Positions 25,119 through 33,110 of a DNA stretch of 64,000 bases are shown here, one piece after another. Position 1 is the first letter of the stretch; each line of letters begins with the position of its first letter. Origin of the DNA: Frigoribacterium sp. CG_9.8 (GTDB lineage: Bacteria > Actinomycetota > Actinomycetes > Actinomycetales > Microbacteriaceae); assembly GCF_015751965.1 (NCBI RefSeq), contig NZ_JADOVH010000005.1, positions 62,001 to 126,000 on the forward strand, in the 5' to 3' direction. The notes under the pieces were generated by a model. The model worked only from the letters and a program-made list of their open reading frames with translations, was not told the DNA's origin and made no database searches. A program made the position numbers and the translations under genes.

Positions 25119-25213
25119 CTATCTCATGAGCATGGTCGGGACTCCTGTCACTTATACGGTCCATCCAACGCGATCAAATTCGCCAGGTCTCGATGCTTTC
25201 AAGAATGTCGGCG

Positions 25214-25723
25214 TCAACGCGAGGCACTGATCGTCCAGTGGTCGCGCGAAGGGATGGCTATGAGTGAGGACCCTGCGTTTATTGGCGCGTGGCCCGAGTA
25301 ATTGCCCTCTCCTGAGTACGCAGCGTCGGTTGCGATGCCGCCGAAGTACTGGCGCACATCGAACGTGCCACCGATGGCGTTGGATTTTGTCACCATCCAG
25401 TCGTTTGCCCGCCCGTCGTACCGGAATACCTGGTCACCGCTGCCGGCAGCGGGAAATGCTGTGGCCGGGACGGATGCGAGCGGTGCAAGAGAAATTGACC
25501 AGGGTCCGCTCGATGAGATGATCAGCGAGGTGGCGACGGTGCCGACTCCGTGGAGTCCAAACGGCACATCTCCTGAGTAGTCACCAGCTGTGTCGACGAT
25601 TTGTTCACCGGTCGAGGCTCCGGCGTAATCAACGGTGTCAGGTTCCGTGCTCCAGACCTTCGCCCGCGCGCCGTGTCCTGAACGACCGCCGGCGGCAGCC
25701 TTCCCGGGGGAATGCGCCCCGGC
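25214..25723 (-). pseudogene. C-terminal fragment of a secreted/surface beta-domain protein
   Basis: An open frame of 169 codons lacking a proper start (first internal GTG at 25567). It carries two related beta-rich units: VATSLIISSSGPWSISLAPL ... VFRYDGRANDWMVTKSNAIGG, and YFGGIATDAAYSGEGNYSG ... LIAIPSRDHWTISASR. The pattern resembles extracellular domains of actinobacterial surface proteins. With no signal peptide or start, it is best read as the tail of a truncated gene. Family assignment is weak. Confidence 0.5.
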
Positions 25724-25856
25724 TCAGCGGTCGTCGGACTCCCTCATCTAGGGTTATGGCGGAGCGTGAGCGGTGATCCCCAGGCATGTTGGGGCATTGC
25801 TCTGGCGCTGACAGGCCGGAACAGGCGGCTGAACAGGCGTCCCCCTGACTGGATGG

Positions 25857-27416
25857 ATGACGATGACCTCGATCGACAAGCAGACACCGGGCCCGGGCGG
25901 TGAAACGAGCGACGGCACTCGCGACGACTTTCAACTGCAGGATTTCTCGCATGAGCAAGAGGGTTTCAAACACGGACTGAAGCCACGTCAGGTGCAGATG
26001 ATCGCCATCGGCGGCGCTATCGGCACCGGTCTATTCCTCGGCGCCGGTGGCCGCCTCGCCGGGGCGGGACCGGCACTCGCCCTCGTCTTCGCGATTTGCG
26101 GCGTTTTCGCTTTTTTTATCCTGCGTGCCCTCGGCGAACTCGTGCTCCACCGCCCATCATCCGGATCATTCGTATCGTACGCCCGTGAGTTCTACGGTGA
26201 AAAATTTGCCTATGCCGCGGGCTGGATGTATTTTCTCAACTGGGCAATGACCTCGATTGTCGATGTGACCGCGGTCGCCCTATACCTGCACTACTGGTCG
26301 TTCTTCACCTCGGCCCCGCAGTGGTTGCTCGCCCTCATCGCCCTTGCCGTTGTGCTCAGCCTGAACCTCGTCGCCGTGAAGGTCTTTGGCGAGATGGAAT
26401 TCTGGTTCGCTCTCATCAAGGTCGTCGCTCTCGTCGCATTTCTCGTGATCGGCATCGTGTTCCTCGCCATCCAGTTTCCGATGACCGTCGGCGGCGAGAC
26501 TGTGCGCCCGGGATGGTCGATCCTGGTCGACAACGGCGGTGTGTTCCCGACCGGACTCATCCCTGTCGTGCTCGTCGTGCAGGGTGTGGTCTTCGCATAC
26601 GCGGGCATCGAGCTCGTCGGCACCGCGTCAGGCGAGACCCAAAACGTGGGCAAAGTGCTCCCGCGTGCGATCAACACCGTGATCCTGCGCATCGCTATCT
26701 TTTATGTCGGCTCGATCGTGCTGCTGTCGCTCCTGCTCCCCTACACCGCGTTCTCGGCGAGTGTGAGCCCCTTCGTTACCTTCTTCTCATCTCTTGGCAA
26801 CTCCCAGACGGGCGCAATCGCCGGCTCAGTGATGAACTTCGTCGTTCTCACGGCCGCGCTCTCCAGCCTCAACGCGGGTCTTTACTCGACCGGTCGTGTT
26901 CTGCACTCCATGGGTCTCAACGGCTCCGCCCCGAAATTCACAACCAAAATGACCAAGGGTGGTGTGCCATTCGGAGGCATCCTGCTGACCGCATGCGTCA
27001 CTTTGCTCGGCGTCGGGCTCAATGCTGTCGCGCCAGGCAAGGCGTTCGAGATCGTGTTGAATGTCTCTGCCCTGGGGATCGTAGCCGGGTGGGGCACGAT
27101 CGTGCTGTGCCAGATGCGACTGATGGCCTGGGCGAAGAAGGGCAAGCTCGAGCGACCTGCGTTTCGACTCATGGGTGCCCCATACACGTCGTGGGCGACT
27201 CTGGCATTCCTGGCCATCGTGCTCATACTGATGGCCGTCGACTACCCGATCGGCACCTTCACTATCGGGTCGCTCGTGCTGATCATTCCGCTGCTCGTGC
27301 TCGGTTGGTTTCTCTCCCGCAAGAAGATTCTTGCCATTGCACTTGAGCGGGAGGGGTTCACTGCGCCAGTGCAGGTCATCAAGAAGCCACGTGACCGGGA
27401 GAGTACGGCGGACTAG
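25857..27416 (+). CDS. APC-family amino-acid permease (AnsP/CycA/AroP type)
   Basis: A 519-residue permease with twelve hydrophobic segments. The N-terminal signature [34 protein letters not shown] is typical of the amino-acid transporter branch, and the central region [20 protein letters not shown] matches it. It probably imports an amino acid with protons; asparagine, aromatic amino acids or D-Ala/Gly are all possible. The closest paralogue in the window is the truncated gene at its left edge. The start ATG at 25857 is used, with a second ATG two codons later. It is followed by a strong hairpin. Confidence 0.93.
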   Translation: MTMTSIDKQTPGPGGETSDGTRDDFQLQDFSHEQEGFKHGLKPRQVQMIAIGGAIGTGLFLGAGGRLAGAGPALALVFAICGVFAFFILRALGELVLHRPSSGSFVSYAREFYGEKFAYAAGWMYFLNWAMTSIVDVTAVALYLHYWSFFTSAPQWLLALIALAVVLSLNLVAVKVFGEMEFWFALIKVVALVAFLVIGIVFLAIQFPMTVGGETVRPGWSILVDNGGVFPTGLIPVVLVVQGVVFAYAGIELVGTASGETQNVGKVLPRAINTVILRIAIFYVGSIVLLSLLLPYTAFSASVSPFVTFFSSLGNSQTGAIAGSVMNFVVLTAALSSLNAGLYSTGRVLHSMGLNGSAPKFTTKMTKGGVPFGGILLTACVTLLGVGLNAVAPGKAFEIVLNVSALGIVAGWGTIVLCQMRLMAWAKKGKLERPAFRLMGAPYTSWATLAFLAIVLILMAVDYPIGTFTIGSLVLIIPLLVLGWFLSRKKILAIALEREGFTAPVQVIKKPRDRESTAD

Positions 27417-27573
27417 GGATGCGCTGGCGTGTCTTGCCCCGGCAGTCCAGCCGCGAAGGCCTAGCCGGGTGTAGAGCCAAAGCACGGTGGACCCGTGATG
27501 TCAACATCCCCGCTGCCCTGCAAGCGCCCAGTGCGCACCCCAACATCGTGCGTACAGTTGCGCGTTAACGCCG

Positions 27574-27604
27574 AACGGCGCACCCCCTGGGGGAGCGCGC
27601 CGTT
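27574..27604. terminator. GC-rich hairpin between convergent permease and rhodopsin genes
   Basis: AACGGCGC (27574-27581) pairs with GCGCCGTT (27597-27604), and inside it CCCCC pairs with GGGGG. It lies between two converging genes and could terminate either strand. There is no clear T-run. Confidence 0.6.
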
Positions 27605-27636
27605 GACGGTGCCGACCAGCGGATCGGCGACGGGAA

Positions 27637-28449
27637 TTACTTGCTTGCGGTGGCCACTTCGATGGACTCGGCGAGCGCAAATGCCGAGTTCTCCTCGTAG
27701 GACTTCGCCTTGGCGACTCCGAAGATGATCAGGGCGTAAACACACTTGGAGACGATGTCTGCGATGGAGTATCCCACCTGCTTGCTGACCCAGGCATCCG
27801 CTCCGCCAACATTGAGCAGCGGAAGCAGGTATGCGATCGGATAGACGCCCCAGCTGAGCAGCAGGAGCCAACGGAGATTTCCGAGGGTCCTGCGAACCGA
27901 GACCGGCTGCACGCTCAGCGACTTGCTGAGCTGAACGAACAGCACGTAAAGAATGTAGGCGAAGGGGATGCTCGAGAGCAGGCCGAACAGGCCGCGAAGG
28001 CCGTTGTCGTTACTGATCTCGCCCGGGTAACCCAGGATGATCATCAGGGCCGACGCCGGAACGAGGCGCATCAGGAGGCCGGACTGCACCTTCTGCGCGA
28101 GCGCGAGCACAGCAATGAGCTCGACCAGCAGCAGCGGTACTGTCAGGAGCCAGTCAACATAACGGTAGCCCTCGTTGAAAGAAGTGCCTGCCGCTTGCGA
28201 GTAGTCTCCGGTTCCGCCGACCGACTTCGTCACGAACGATTCCTTGAAGTTGTCAAAGATGCGGAAGTAGTGATACGCGGCGATACCACAGACCATAATT
28301 GCGACCGTGATCCCCTGGCGGTAGCGAGGCAGGATTCTCGGAAGTGAGATGAGCAAAAATAGAGCGGTGAACAACTGTGACGCGATGACAAGCGACAGGA
28401 AGTTGTAAACGGTGGAATATTGCCCGTGCGACAGAATGTCGGGAATCAC
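27637..28449 (-). CDS. Light-driven proton-pumping rhodopsin (xantho-/actinorhodopsin-like)
   Basis: A 270-residue seven-helix type-1 rhodopsin. Key residues are visible: H60 in AAYHYFR, R96, D99 (proton acceptor), T103 and E110 (donor) in RYVDWLLTVPLLLVE, giving the D-T-E proton-pump motif, and D231 with the retinal lysine K235 in ADIVSK. L107 at the spectral-tuning position predicts green absorption. G156, in LFGLLSSIPF, sits where xanthorhodopsins have the glycine that opens a window for an antenna carotenoid. The GTG start at 28449 is set by the AAGGAGGAC ribosome-binding site. Retinal synthesis genes are not in the window. Confidence 0.93.
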   Translation of the reverse strand: MIPDILSHGQYSTVYNFLSLVIASQLFTALFLLISLPRILPRYRQGITVAIMVCGIAAYHYFRIFDNFKESFVTKSVGGTGDYSQAAGTSFNEGYRYVDWLLTVPLLLVELIAVLALAQKVQSGLLMRLVPASALMIILGYPGEISNDNGLRGLFGLLSSIPFAYILYVLFVQLSKSLSVQPVSVRRTLGNLRWLLLLSWGVYPIAYLLPLLNVGGADAWVSKQVGYSIADIVSKCVYALIIFGVAKAKSYEENSAFALAESIEVATASK

Positions 28450-28485
28450 TGGGTCCTCCTTGGACTGGTGTGAATGTGAGTGAGT

Positions 28486-28507
28486 AACTTGATTAAAACG
28501 ATAAGTT
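28486..28507. promoter_or_regulatory. Inverted repeat over the rhodopsin -10 region, candidate MarR operator
   Basis: AACTT (28486-28490) and AAGTT (28503-28507) flank a 12-bp centre, with further partial pairing (GAT/AT). It overlaps the predicted -10 box of the rhodopsin promoter and lies between that gene and the divergent MarR gene. Binding is inferred from position. Confidence 0.4.
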
Positions 28508-28521
28508 AGTACCAAAGTCAA
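28492..28521 (-). promoter_or_regulatory. Sigma-70-type promoter for the rhodopsin gene
   Basis: On the minus strand, TTGACT (28521-28516) is 18 bp from TTTAAT (28497-28492), each one mismatch from the -35 and -10 consensus. The -10 box is about 43 bp from the GTG start. This is one of the best promoter matches in the window. Confidence 0.65.
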
Positions 28522-28598
28522 ATGGTGGCAAGCGCGTGTCGCGCAACCCTCCTCACCGGTTTCACGACTCGACGCGAACACCCGGATCAGGAGGTCTA

Positions 28599-29117
28599 AT
28601 GAGCACCGAGACCAGCCAGTCGCATACCCTTGCCGGGTTCCCGGCAGCCGCGGTGGAATTCGTCAACGCTATGCAGTATAACCGCGAGCGGATCGGGCAG
28701 GATGCCGGACTTTCAGCCAGCGAGTTGCGCGCATTGTTCCGGGTCGCTGCCGAAGTCAGCGTCACGCCGAAGCAACTCGCTGGCTACCTTGACATGACTA
28801 CAGCGGCGATCACGTTCATCTCCCGCCGACTAGTGAATGTCGGGCTTCTCCACCGGGTGGATCACCCAAACGACCGACGCAGCCTTTACCTTGAGCTCAC
28901 CCCTCGCGCGCACGCAACGATGCTCGAGGTGCACCGCGATTTCCTTGCCTTTCTGGAGACCGCGACGCGTGATCTCGGCGCAGCCGACCTGGACCATTTC
29001 TCGGTGACACTCGAGACAGTAGCTCGCTCGATGGTGCGCTCTTCACCACGCCCGACCCCACCGGTGGGCGGCGTATCGCTCTCCACCGAAGGGGGAGCCT
29101 CAAATACCCACCTCTAG
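28599..29117 (+). CDS. MarR-family transcriptional regulator
   Basis: A 172-residue winged-helix regulator. The DNA-binding part is SELRALFRVAAEVSVTPKQLAGYLDMTTAAITFISRRLVNVGLLHRVDHPNDRRSLYLELT (residues ~43-103), with the DRR wing motif typical of MarR proteins. The start ATG at 28599 follows AGGAGG by four bases; upstream in-frame codons lack a ribosome-binding site. It is divergent from the rhodopsin gene with 149 bp between, so it is a likely local regulator. In Corynebacterium a MarR protein (CrtR) controls carotenoid genes by sensing GGPP; that is a parallel, not evidence. The C-terminal tail is Pro/Ser-rich. Confidence 0.9.
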   Translation: MSTETSQSHTLAGFPAAAVEFVNAMQYNRERIGQDAGLSASELRALFRVAAEVSVTPKQLAGYLDMTTAAITFISRRLVNVGLLHRVDHPNDRRSLYLELTPRAHATMLEVHRDFLAFLETATRDLGAADLDHFSVTLETVARSMVRSSPRPTPPVGGVSLSTEGGASNTHL

Positions 29118-29484
29118 GCTGCGCCATACCGAACTCGCTGATCTGGGCGATATCCAATGGTCCATCGCCTGCCCTGGCTCGAAAGTTACGCTGACGCAGC
29201 GGCCGGCCAAGGGCAACGGGTCAACATGCCTGACCTGCGCGCAGGAATTCTGCGCGCAGGAATTGCAACCACTGGGGTCACCGAGAGGCTCATGGCCCTG
29301 CTGGACACCGTTGGAGCGTTGTCGATGATCGACGGAATTCTTCAGCGCGCCGGTTTGGTCGTTGCTGGAACGCCACCTTGCGGCTGGTCACGCATCACGC
29401 AATGACATCGACCAAACCCGCCGGCGCAGGGCCACGAACACCTAGTCAAGCGAGACACCCGTCGAGCTGTAGAGGAGAAATATC
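29118..29484. other. Intergenic 367 bp, no gene recognised
   Basis: A frame of 82 codons (29157-29405) is open but shows no family features and no ribosome-binding site. It contains a short direct repeat GCGCAGGAATT (~29238 and ~29251). I take the stretch as non-coding or decayed. The last bases carry the AGAGGAGAAA site for the next gene. Confidence 0.5.
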
Positions 29485-29895
29485 ATGTCTAAATCACCCA
29501 ATCGCCTGCTCGCCACCGTTTTCGGCGCGGTTTACCTTCTTGTTGGCCTGCTGGGCTTCACCGCGACCTCCGGCATCGGATTCTTCGATGTCAAGGGCGG
29601 CCTACTGCTCGGCATCTTCGAGGTCAACGTGTTCCACAACGTGGCTCACCTCCTGATCGGTGCGGCCCTGCTCATTGCTGGACTATCCAGCGTGCGTGCG
29701 TCCAAGACGGTTAACACCGTCGTCGGCGCGGCCTACCTGTTGCTCGGGATCGTTGGCCTTTTCATCCTGAATTCATCCGCCAATATCTTGGCCATCAACT
29801 CCGCGGACAATGTTCTGCACTTCGCCAGCGCGGTGGTCCTGCTCGGTGTCGGGATCGGTGCCGACAAAGCTGTTCGCGCCCACGCCGCAGCGTAG
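29485..29895 (+). CDS. DUF4383 family small membrane protein
   Basis: A 136-residue protein with four hydrophobic segments (residues ~10-30, 48-67, 75-95, 107-125). The segment FEVNVFHNVAHLLIGAALL with its two histidines, and INSADNVLHFASAVVLL with a third, are the conserved core of DUF4383, common in actinobacteria and often stress-linked. No function is known. The start ATG at 29485 follows GAGGAGAAA. It is probably co-transcribed with the next membrane protein, 36 bp downstream. Confidence 0.88.
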   Translation: MSKSPNRLLATVFGAVYLLVGLLGFTATSGIGFFDVKGGLLLGIFEVNVFHNVAHLLIGAALLIAGLSSVRASKTVNTVVGAAYLLLGIVGLFILNSSANILAINSADNVLHFASAVVLLGVGIGADKAVRAHAAA

Positions 29896-29931
29896 CCGCA
29901 TCCGCTCGATCGATTGCAGGGGAGAGTTGTC

Positions 29932-30483
29932 ATGTCTGTCATCACACGCTCATGGTTGTCATTTGCAGCCATCGGTGCGGGAGTAATCCACCTGGCACTC
30001 GTGATCAGCTCCCCCCTTGCGATCGGCGTTCTGCTGTCGATGTTTGGCCTAGCCGAACTCGTGTGGGGAGTGCTGATCCTCGCGAAAGACCGGCTTCTCG
30101 TGCCGCGGCTCGCACAGGCCGGAGCACTTGCACCTGTGCTGCTTTGGAGCCTGCTTACGGTGACCGCAACTCTGCTCTCAGCACCACAGATCGCTTCATC
30201 GCTGCGATTCGTGCCGATGGTCATCGCTGCGCTGTTCGGACTCTTCATCGCCGGAATGCTCAGCATGACCCTGCGCCGGCAGTCCGGAGCCGAGCAGCCC
30301 ACTGCGGTAGCACAGCCCGCGAGCGCGGTGAGATACCTGTCCGCCGTCATCCTGGCCGGCATTCTCGTCGGAGGGCTCACCACCCCGGCTCTCGCGGCAA
30401 CCCAGGCCGGATCGGTGGCGTTGGAGCACGGTGGCACCATGGGCGGCATGATGAACATGAACATGCCCGGCATGGGTCACTAG
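29932..30483 (+). CDS. Small membrane protein with Met/His-rich C-terminal tail
   Basis: A 183-residue protein I do not recognise. It has four hydrophobic segments (residues ~8-28, 32-52, 62-85, 90-108), a short cytoplasmic loop, a fifth segment (~133-152) and then a tail HGGTMGGMMNMNMPGMGH. Clustered Met and His residues of this kind bind Cu(I) in copper-handling proteins, so metal binding at the membrane surface is plausible. The start ATG at 29932 follows GGGGAGAG; a TTG further upstream is less likely. Confidence 0.75.
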   Translation: MSVITRSWLSFAAIGAGVIHLALVISSPLAIGVLLSMFGLAELVWGVLILAKDRLLVPRLAQAGALAPVLLWSLLTVTATLLSAPQIASSLRFVPMVIAALFGLFIAGMLSMTLRRQSGAEQPTAVAQPASAVRYLSAVILAGILVGGLTTPALAATQAGSVALEHGGTMGGMMNMNMPGMGH

Positions 30484-30695
30484 CACCGGTTCACCCGGAT
30501 ACACCCGGATACACCCAGGGTCACCTAACCGAGGCCCTCGAGGCAACAGCAGCGCGTCTCCGCGCCACCCCTCACCGCGGGCGAGACCGACGACCCGCTC
30601 ACTGCCGGTCGCTACAGCCTCAGCTCCGCGGATGCTCGCACCAGCCGAATTTTCCACTCTTTCGGACATCCGCTCACCGTACCTGGCAGCTAAAG

Positions 30696-31994
30696 CTACG
30701 CGTCGATGCCCGGAAGCGCCGAGACGCCGCTCATGAACCGCTGCACGTCGGGATCCACACGAATATCGCCCGGTCGAAGCGGCCGCGAAAGGTACAGCCC
30801 CTCGAGCTCGGTGAGCCGACTCAGTGCCACATAGGTCTGGCCCGCGCTGAAGGTGCCCGATCCGAGGTCCACGATCGCGCGATCGTAGGTTTTACCCTGG
30901 GACTTGTGGATGGTGACCGCCCACGCCAATCGCAGAGGAAACTGCGTGAATTCTGCGACGATATCTTTCTTCAACGTCTTGGTCGAGGCGGAGTAGGTGT
31001 ATTTGAACCTCTCCCAGATGGCCGGCTGCACCTCGTGAACTACGCCATCGACCTCCACGAACACCGTCGATGAAATCTTCGTGACGGTGCCGACCGTGCC
31101 ATTCACCCAGCGCTGGCCGCCCTCACCTGCGGAGTCGTTGCGCAGGAACATCACCCGCGCACCCACCTTCAGTTGCAGCGATTCGTCGGCCGGAAATGAT
31201 CGGCCACCGAACTCTCCCGTGACGTCGGCTTTTGCCGTCTTCACGGCGCCCGGGAGGCGAGCGAGGGCCGCCGCGTTGATGCGATTGACCGTGTCGTTTC
31301 GGGTGGCGAGGGTGATCGCGCCATCCGTTGGAGCGGTACGGGCTCCGGTCTCGTTCAGGCGGGCCGCGATCTCGGCGGTGACCATTCCATGACGCACCGC
31401 GTTCAGCATGAACTTGAACTCGGCCTCGTGCTGGCGGTGGATCGTGGTCAGCTCGAAGATGCGCAACTCGGTCTCCTGCCAGACCTTGGCATCGAAGAAC
31501 CACATCGATCGGTACTGGTCGGTGAAGTACGCCCGTTCGTCGGCATCACCCGGCACTGGGGCGAGCTGGTACGGATCACCAAACAACACCACCTGCACGC
31601 CACCGAAAGCGGTAAAGGGCTTCTGCCTCGCCTGGCGCAGGCTGCGGTCGATGGCATCCACCAGGTCGGCGTTGACCATGGAAACCTCGTCGATCACCAG
31701 GGTGTCGATGGTGTTGAGCAACTTGCGCAGCTCGGGCACCTGGTCGATCGCCTGATCGGCGATCACCCCGATCGGCAGCCGAAAAAGCGAGTGGATGGTC
31801 TGCCCACCCACATTGAGCGCAGCGACTCCGGTCGGCGCCGCGATTACCACCTGCTTCGAGGTATTCCAGGACAGGTGGTTCAACAGTGTGGACTTGCCGG
31901 TGCCGGCACGGCCAGTGACAAAGATGTTCTCGCGGGTATTCTCGATGAGTTCGAAAACGGCCGCCTGCTCAGCAGAGAGTGCGAACTCGGCCAC
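30696..31994 (-). CDS. PIF1/RecD-like superfamily 1 helicase
   Basis: A 432-residue helicase-like ATPase. Walker A is VTGRAGTGKSTLL (~residue 28), the region AAPTGVAALNVGGQTIHSLF is motif Ia of PIF1 proteins, LVIDEVSMVNADL is Walker B, VVLFGDPYQLAPV is motif III, and AWAVTIHKSQGKTYDRAIVDL and TYVALSRLTELEGLYL are motifs V and VI. PIF1-type enzymes unwind DNA 5' to 3' and resolve G-quadruplexes or recombination intermediates. It is shorter than full eukaryotic PIF1 but normal for bacterial forms. The GTG start at 31994 follows GGGAGGA. Confidence 0.9.
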   Translation of the reverse strand: MAEFALSAEQAAVFELIENTRENIFVTGRAGTGKSTLLNHLSWNTSKQVVIAAPTGVAALNVGGQTIHSLFRLPIGVIADQAIDQVPELRKLLNTIDTLVIDEVSMVNADLVDAIDRSLRQARQKPFTAFGGVQVVLFGDPYQLAPVPGDADERAYFTDQYRSMWFFDAKVWQETELRIFELTTIHRQHEAEFKFMLNAVRHGMVTAEIAARLNETGARTAPTDGAITLATRNDTVNRINAAALARLPGAVKTAKADVTGEFGGRSFPADESLQLKVGARVMFLRNDSAGEGGQRWVNGTVGTVTKISSTVFVEVDGVVHEVQPAIWERFKYTYSASTKTLKKDIVAEFTQFPLRLAWAVTIHKSQGKTYDRAIVDLGSGTFSAGQTYVALSRLTELEGLYLSRPLRPGDIRVDPDVQRFMSGVSALPGIDA

Positions 31995-32118
31995 GGCGCT
32001 CCTCCCTGTGCGGCACAAAGCCAGCACCCCAATCTACGCCTCGCAGCAATGCATGGATCTCCGCGCGGCGGCCGCCTGTAGAGAACCTGCGATTGAGGCA
32101 CCACCTTAGGATGTGGAG

Positions 32119-33087
32119 ATGCCACCCCAAATCCTTGCCCGCTGGCTCGTGTTGGCTGGGGCATTGTTGCTGGCATTCCTCGGTACGGTAGCGACCCTCA
32201 ACCTCACCGTCTACAGCGCTTCTGGGTTCGTGTCCTCCTACCTTGATTCCGTCGCCCGACGCGACGTGGACGGTGCGCTGCGGATGCCGGGAGTCACGAC
32301 GATCGCGACCGGAACGAACGAGCTTCTCGCGCCGGCGACGCTCGCGCCTCTCACGGACATCCGCCTGGTGAGCGACACGGATGACGGGGGCGGCCGTCAC
32401 ACCGTCACCTACGGTTACTCGATCGGCGGCGGCGAGGGCACCTCGTCCTTCGTCGTGCAACATACCGGCCAACGACTCGGGGTCTTCTCGGCTTGGCGGT
32501 TCACTGAGACGCCGCAGGGCCTGCTGAATGTCACCGTGCAACACGGCAGTGGAATCGAAGCCAACGGTGTCACCCTTCCCCCGGTCACCGCGGGCCAACC
32601 GCACACCTATCGGGTGCTCACCCCGAGCCGAGTCGTGCTCAGCCACTCCTCCACCTACCTCGACGCCGCGGGGGTGGCGACGCGCGTCGCCGAACCGACC
32701 GGCGTCGCCAACGCGACGGTCGACATCCACGCCAACCCAGCCTTCGTGCGGGAGGTGCAAAAGCAGCTGAACCGGTATCTGGCCGCGTGCACGACCCAGA
32801 AGGTGTTACTGCCGACCGGATGTCCGATGGGGGAGCAGATCACCGACCGTGTGCAGGATGCCCCGACCTGGTCGATCGTGAGCTACCCGATCGTCGCCAT
32901 CGTGCCAGGCGGCACGGTCGGCGCGTGGCAGGTGCCCGAAACCGCCGCCGCCGCCCACCTCACCGTGAAGGTGAAGTCCATCTTCGACGGCAGCCTCTCC
33001 ACCGTCGATAAGGACGTACCGTTCACGGTGCGCTACCTCATCACCTTCGACACCGGTGGCAGTCCCGTGATCACGCCGCAGTACTGA
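32119..33087 (+). CDS. Membrane-anchored exported protein, unknown function
   Basis: A 322-residue protein with one N-terminal hydrophobic segment (residues ~5-30) acting as signal or anchor, and a long beta-rich extracytoplasmic part containing two cysteines in AACTTQKVLLPTGCPMG (~residues 221-237), probably disulfide-bonded. The fold is not recognised; repeated short beta segments suggest NTF2-like or Ig-like domains. The ATG at 32119 is used; a GTG six bases upstream is possible. It is divergent from the helicase gene with 124 bp between. Confidence 0.75.
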   Translation: MPPQILARWLVLAGALLLAFLGTVATLNLTVYSASGFVSSYLDSVARRDVDGALRMPGVTTIATGTNELLAPATLAPLTDIRLVSDTDDGGGRHTVTYGYSIGGGEGTSSFVVQHTGQRLGVFSAWRFTETPQGLLNVTVQHGSGIEANGVTLPPVTAGQPHTYRVLTPSRVVLSHSSTYLDAAGVATRVAEPTGVANATVDIHANPAFVREVQKQLNRYLAACTTQKVLLPTGCPMGEQITDRVQDAPTWSIVSYPIVAIVPGGTVGAWQVPETAAAAHLTVKVKSIFDGSLSTVDKDVPFTVRYLITFDTGGSPVITPQY

Positions 33088-33110
33088 CGCAATACTTGCA
33101 GTCAGGGTGA

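Noticed and set aside
29157-29405. 82-codon open frame between MarR and DUF4383 genes
   Set aside because: There is no ribosome-binding site, no family match and no membrane or signal pattern, so it was left as intergenic.
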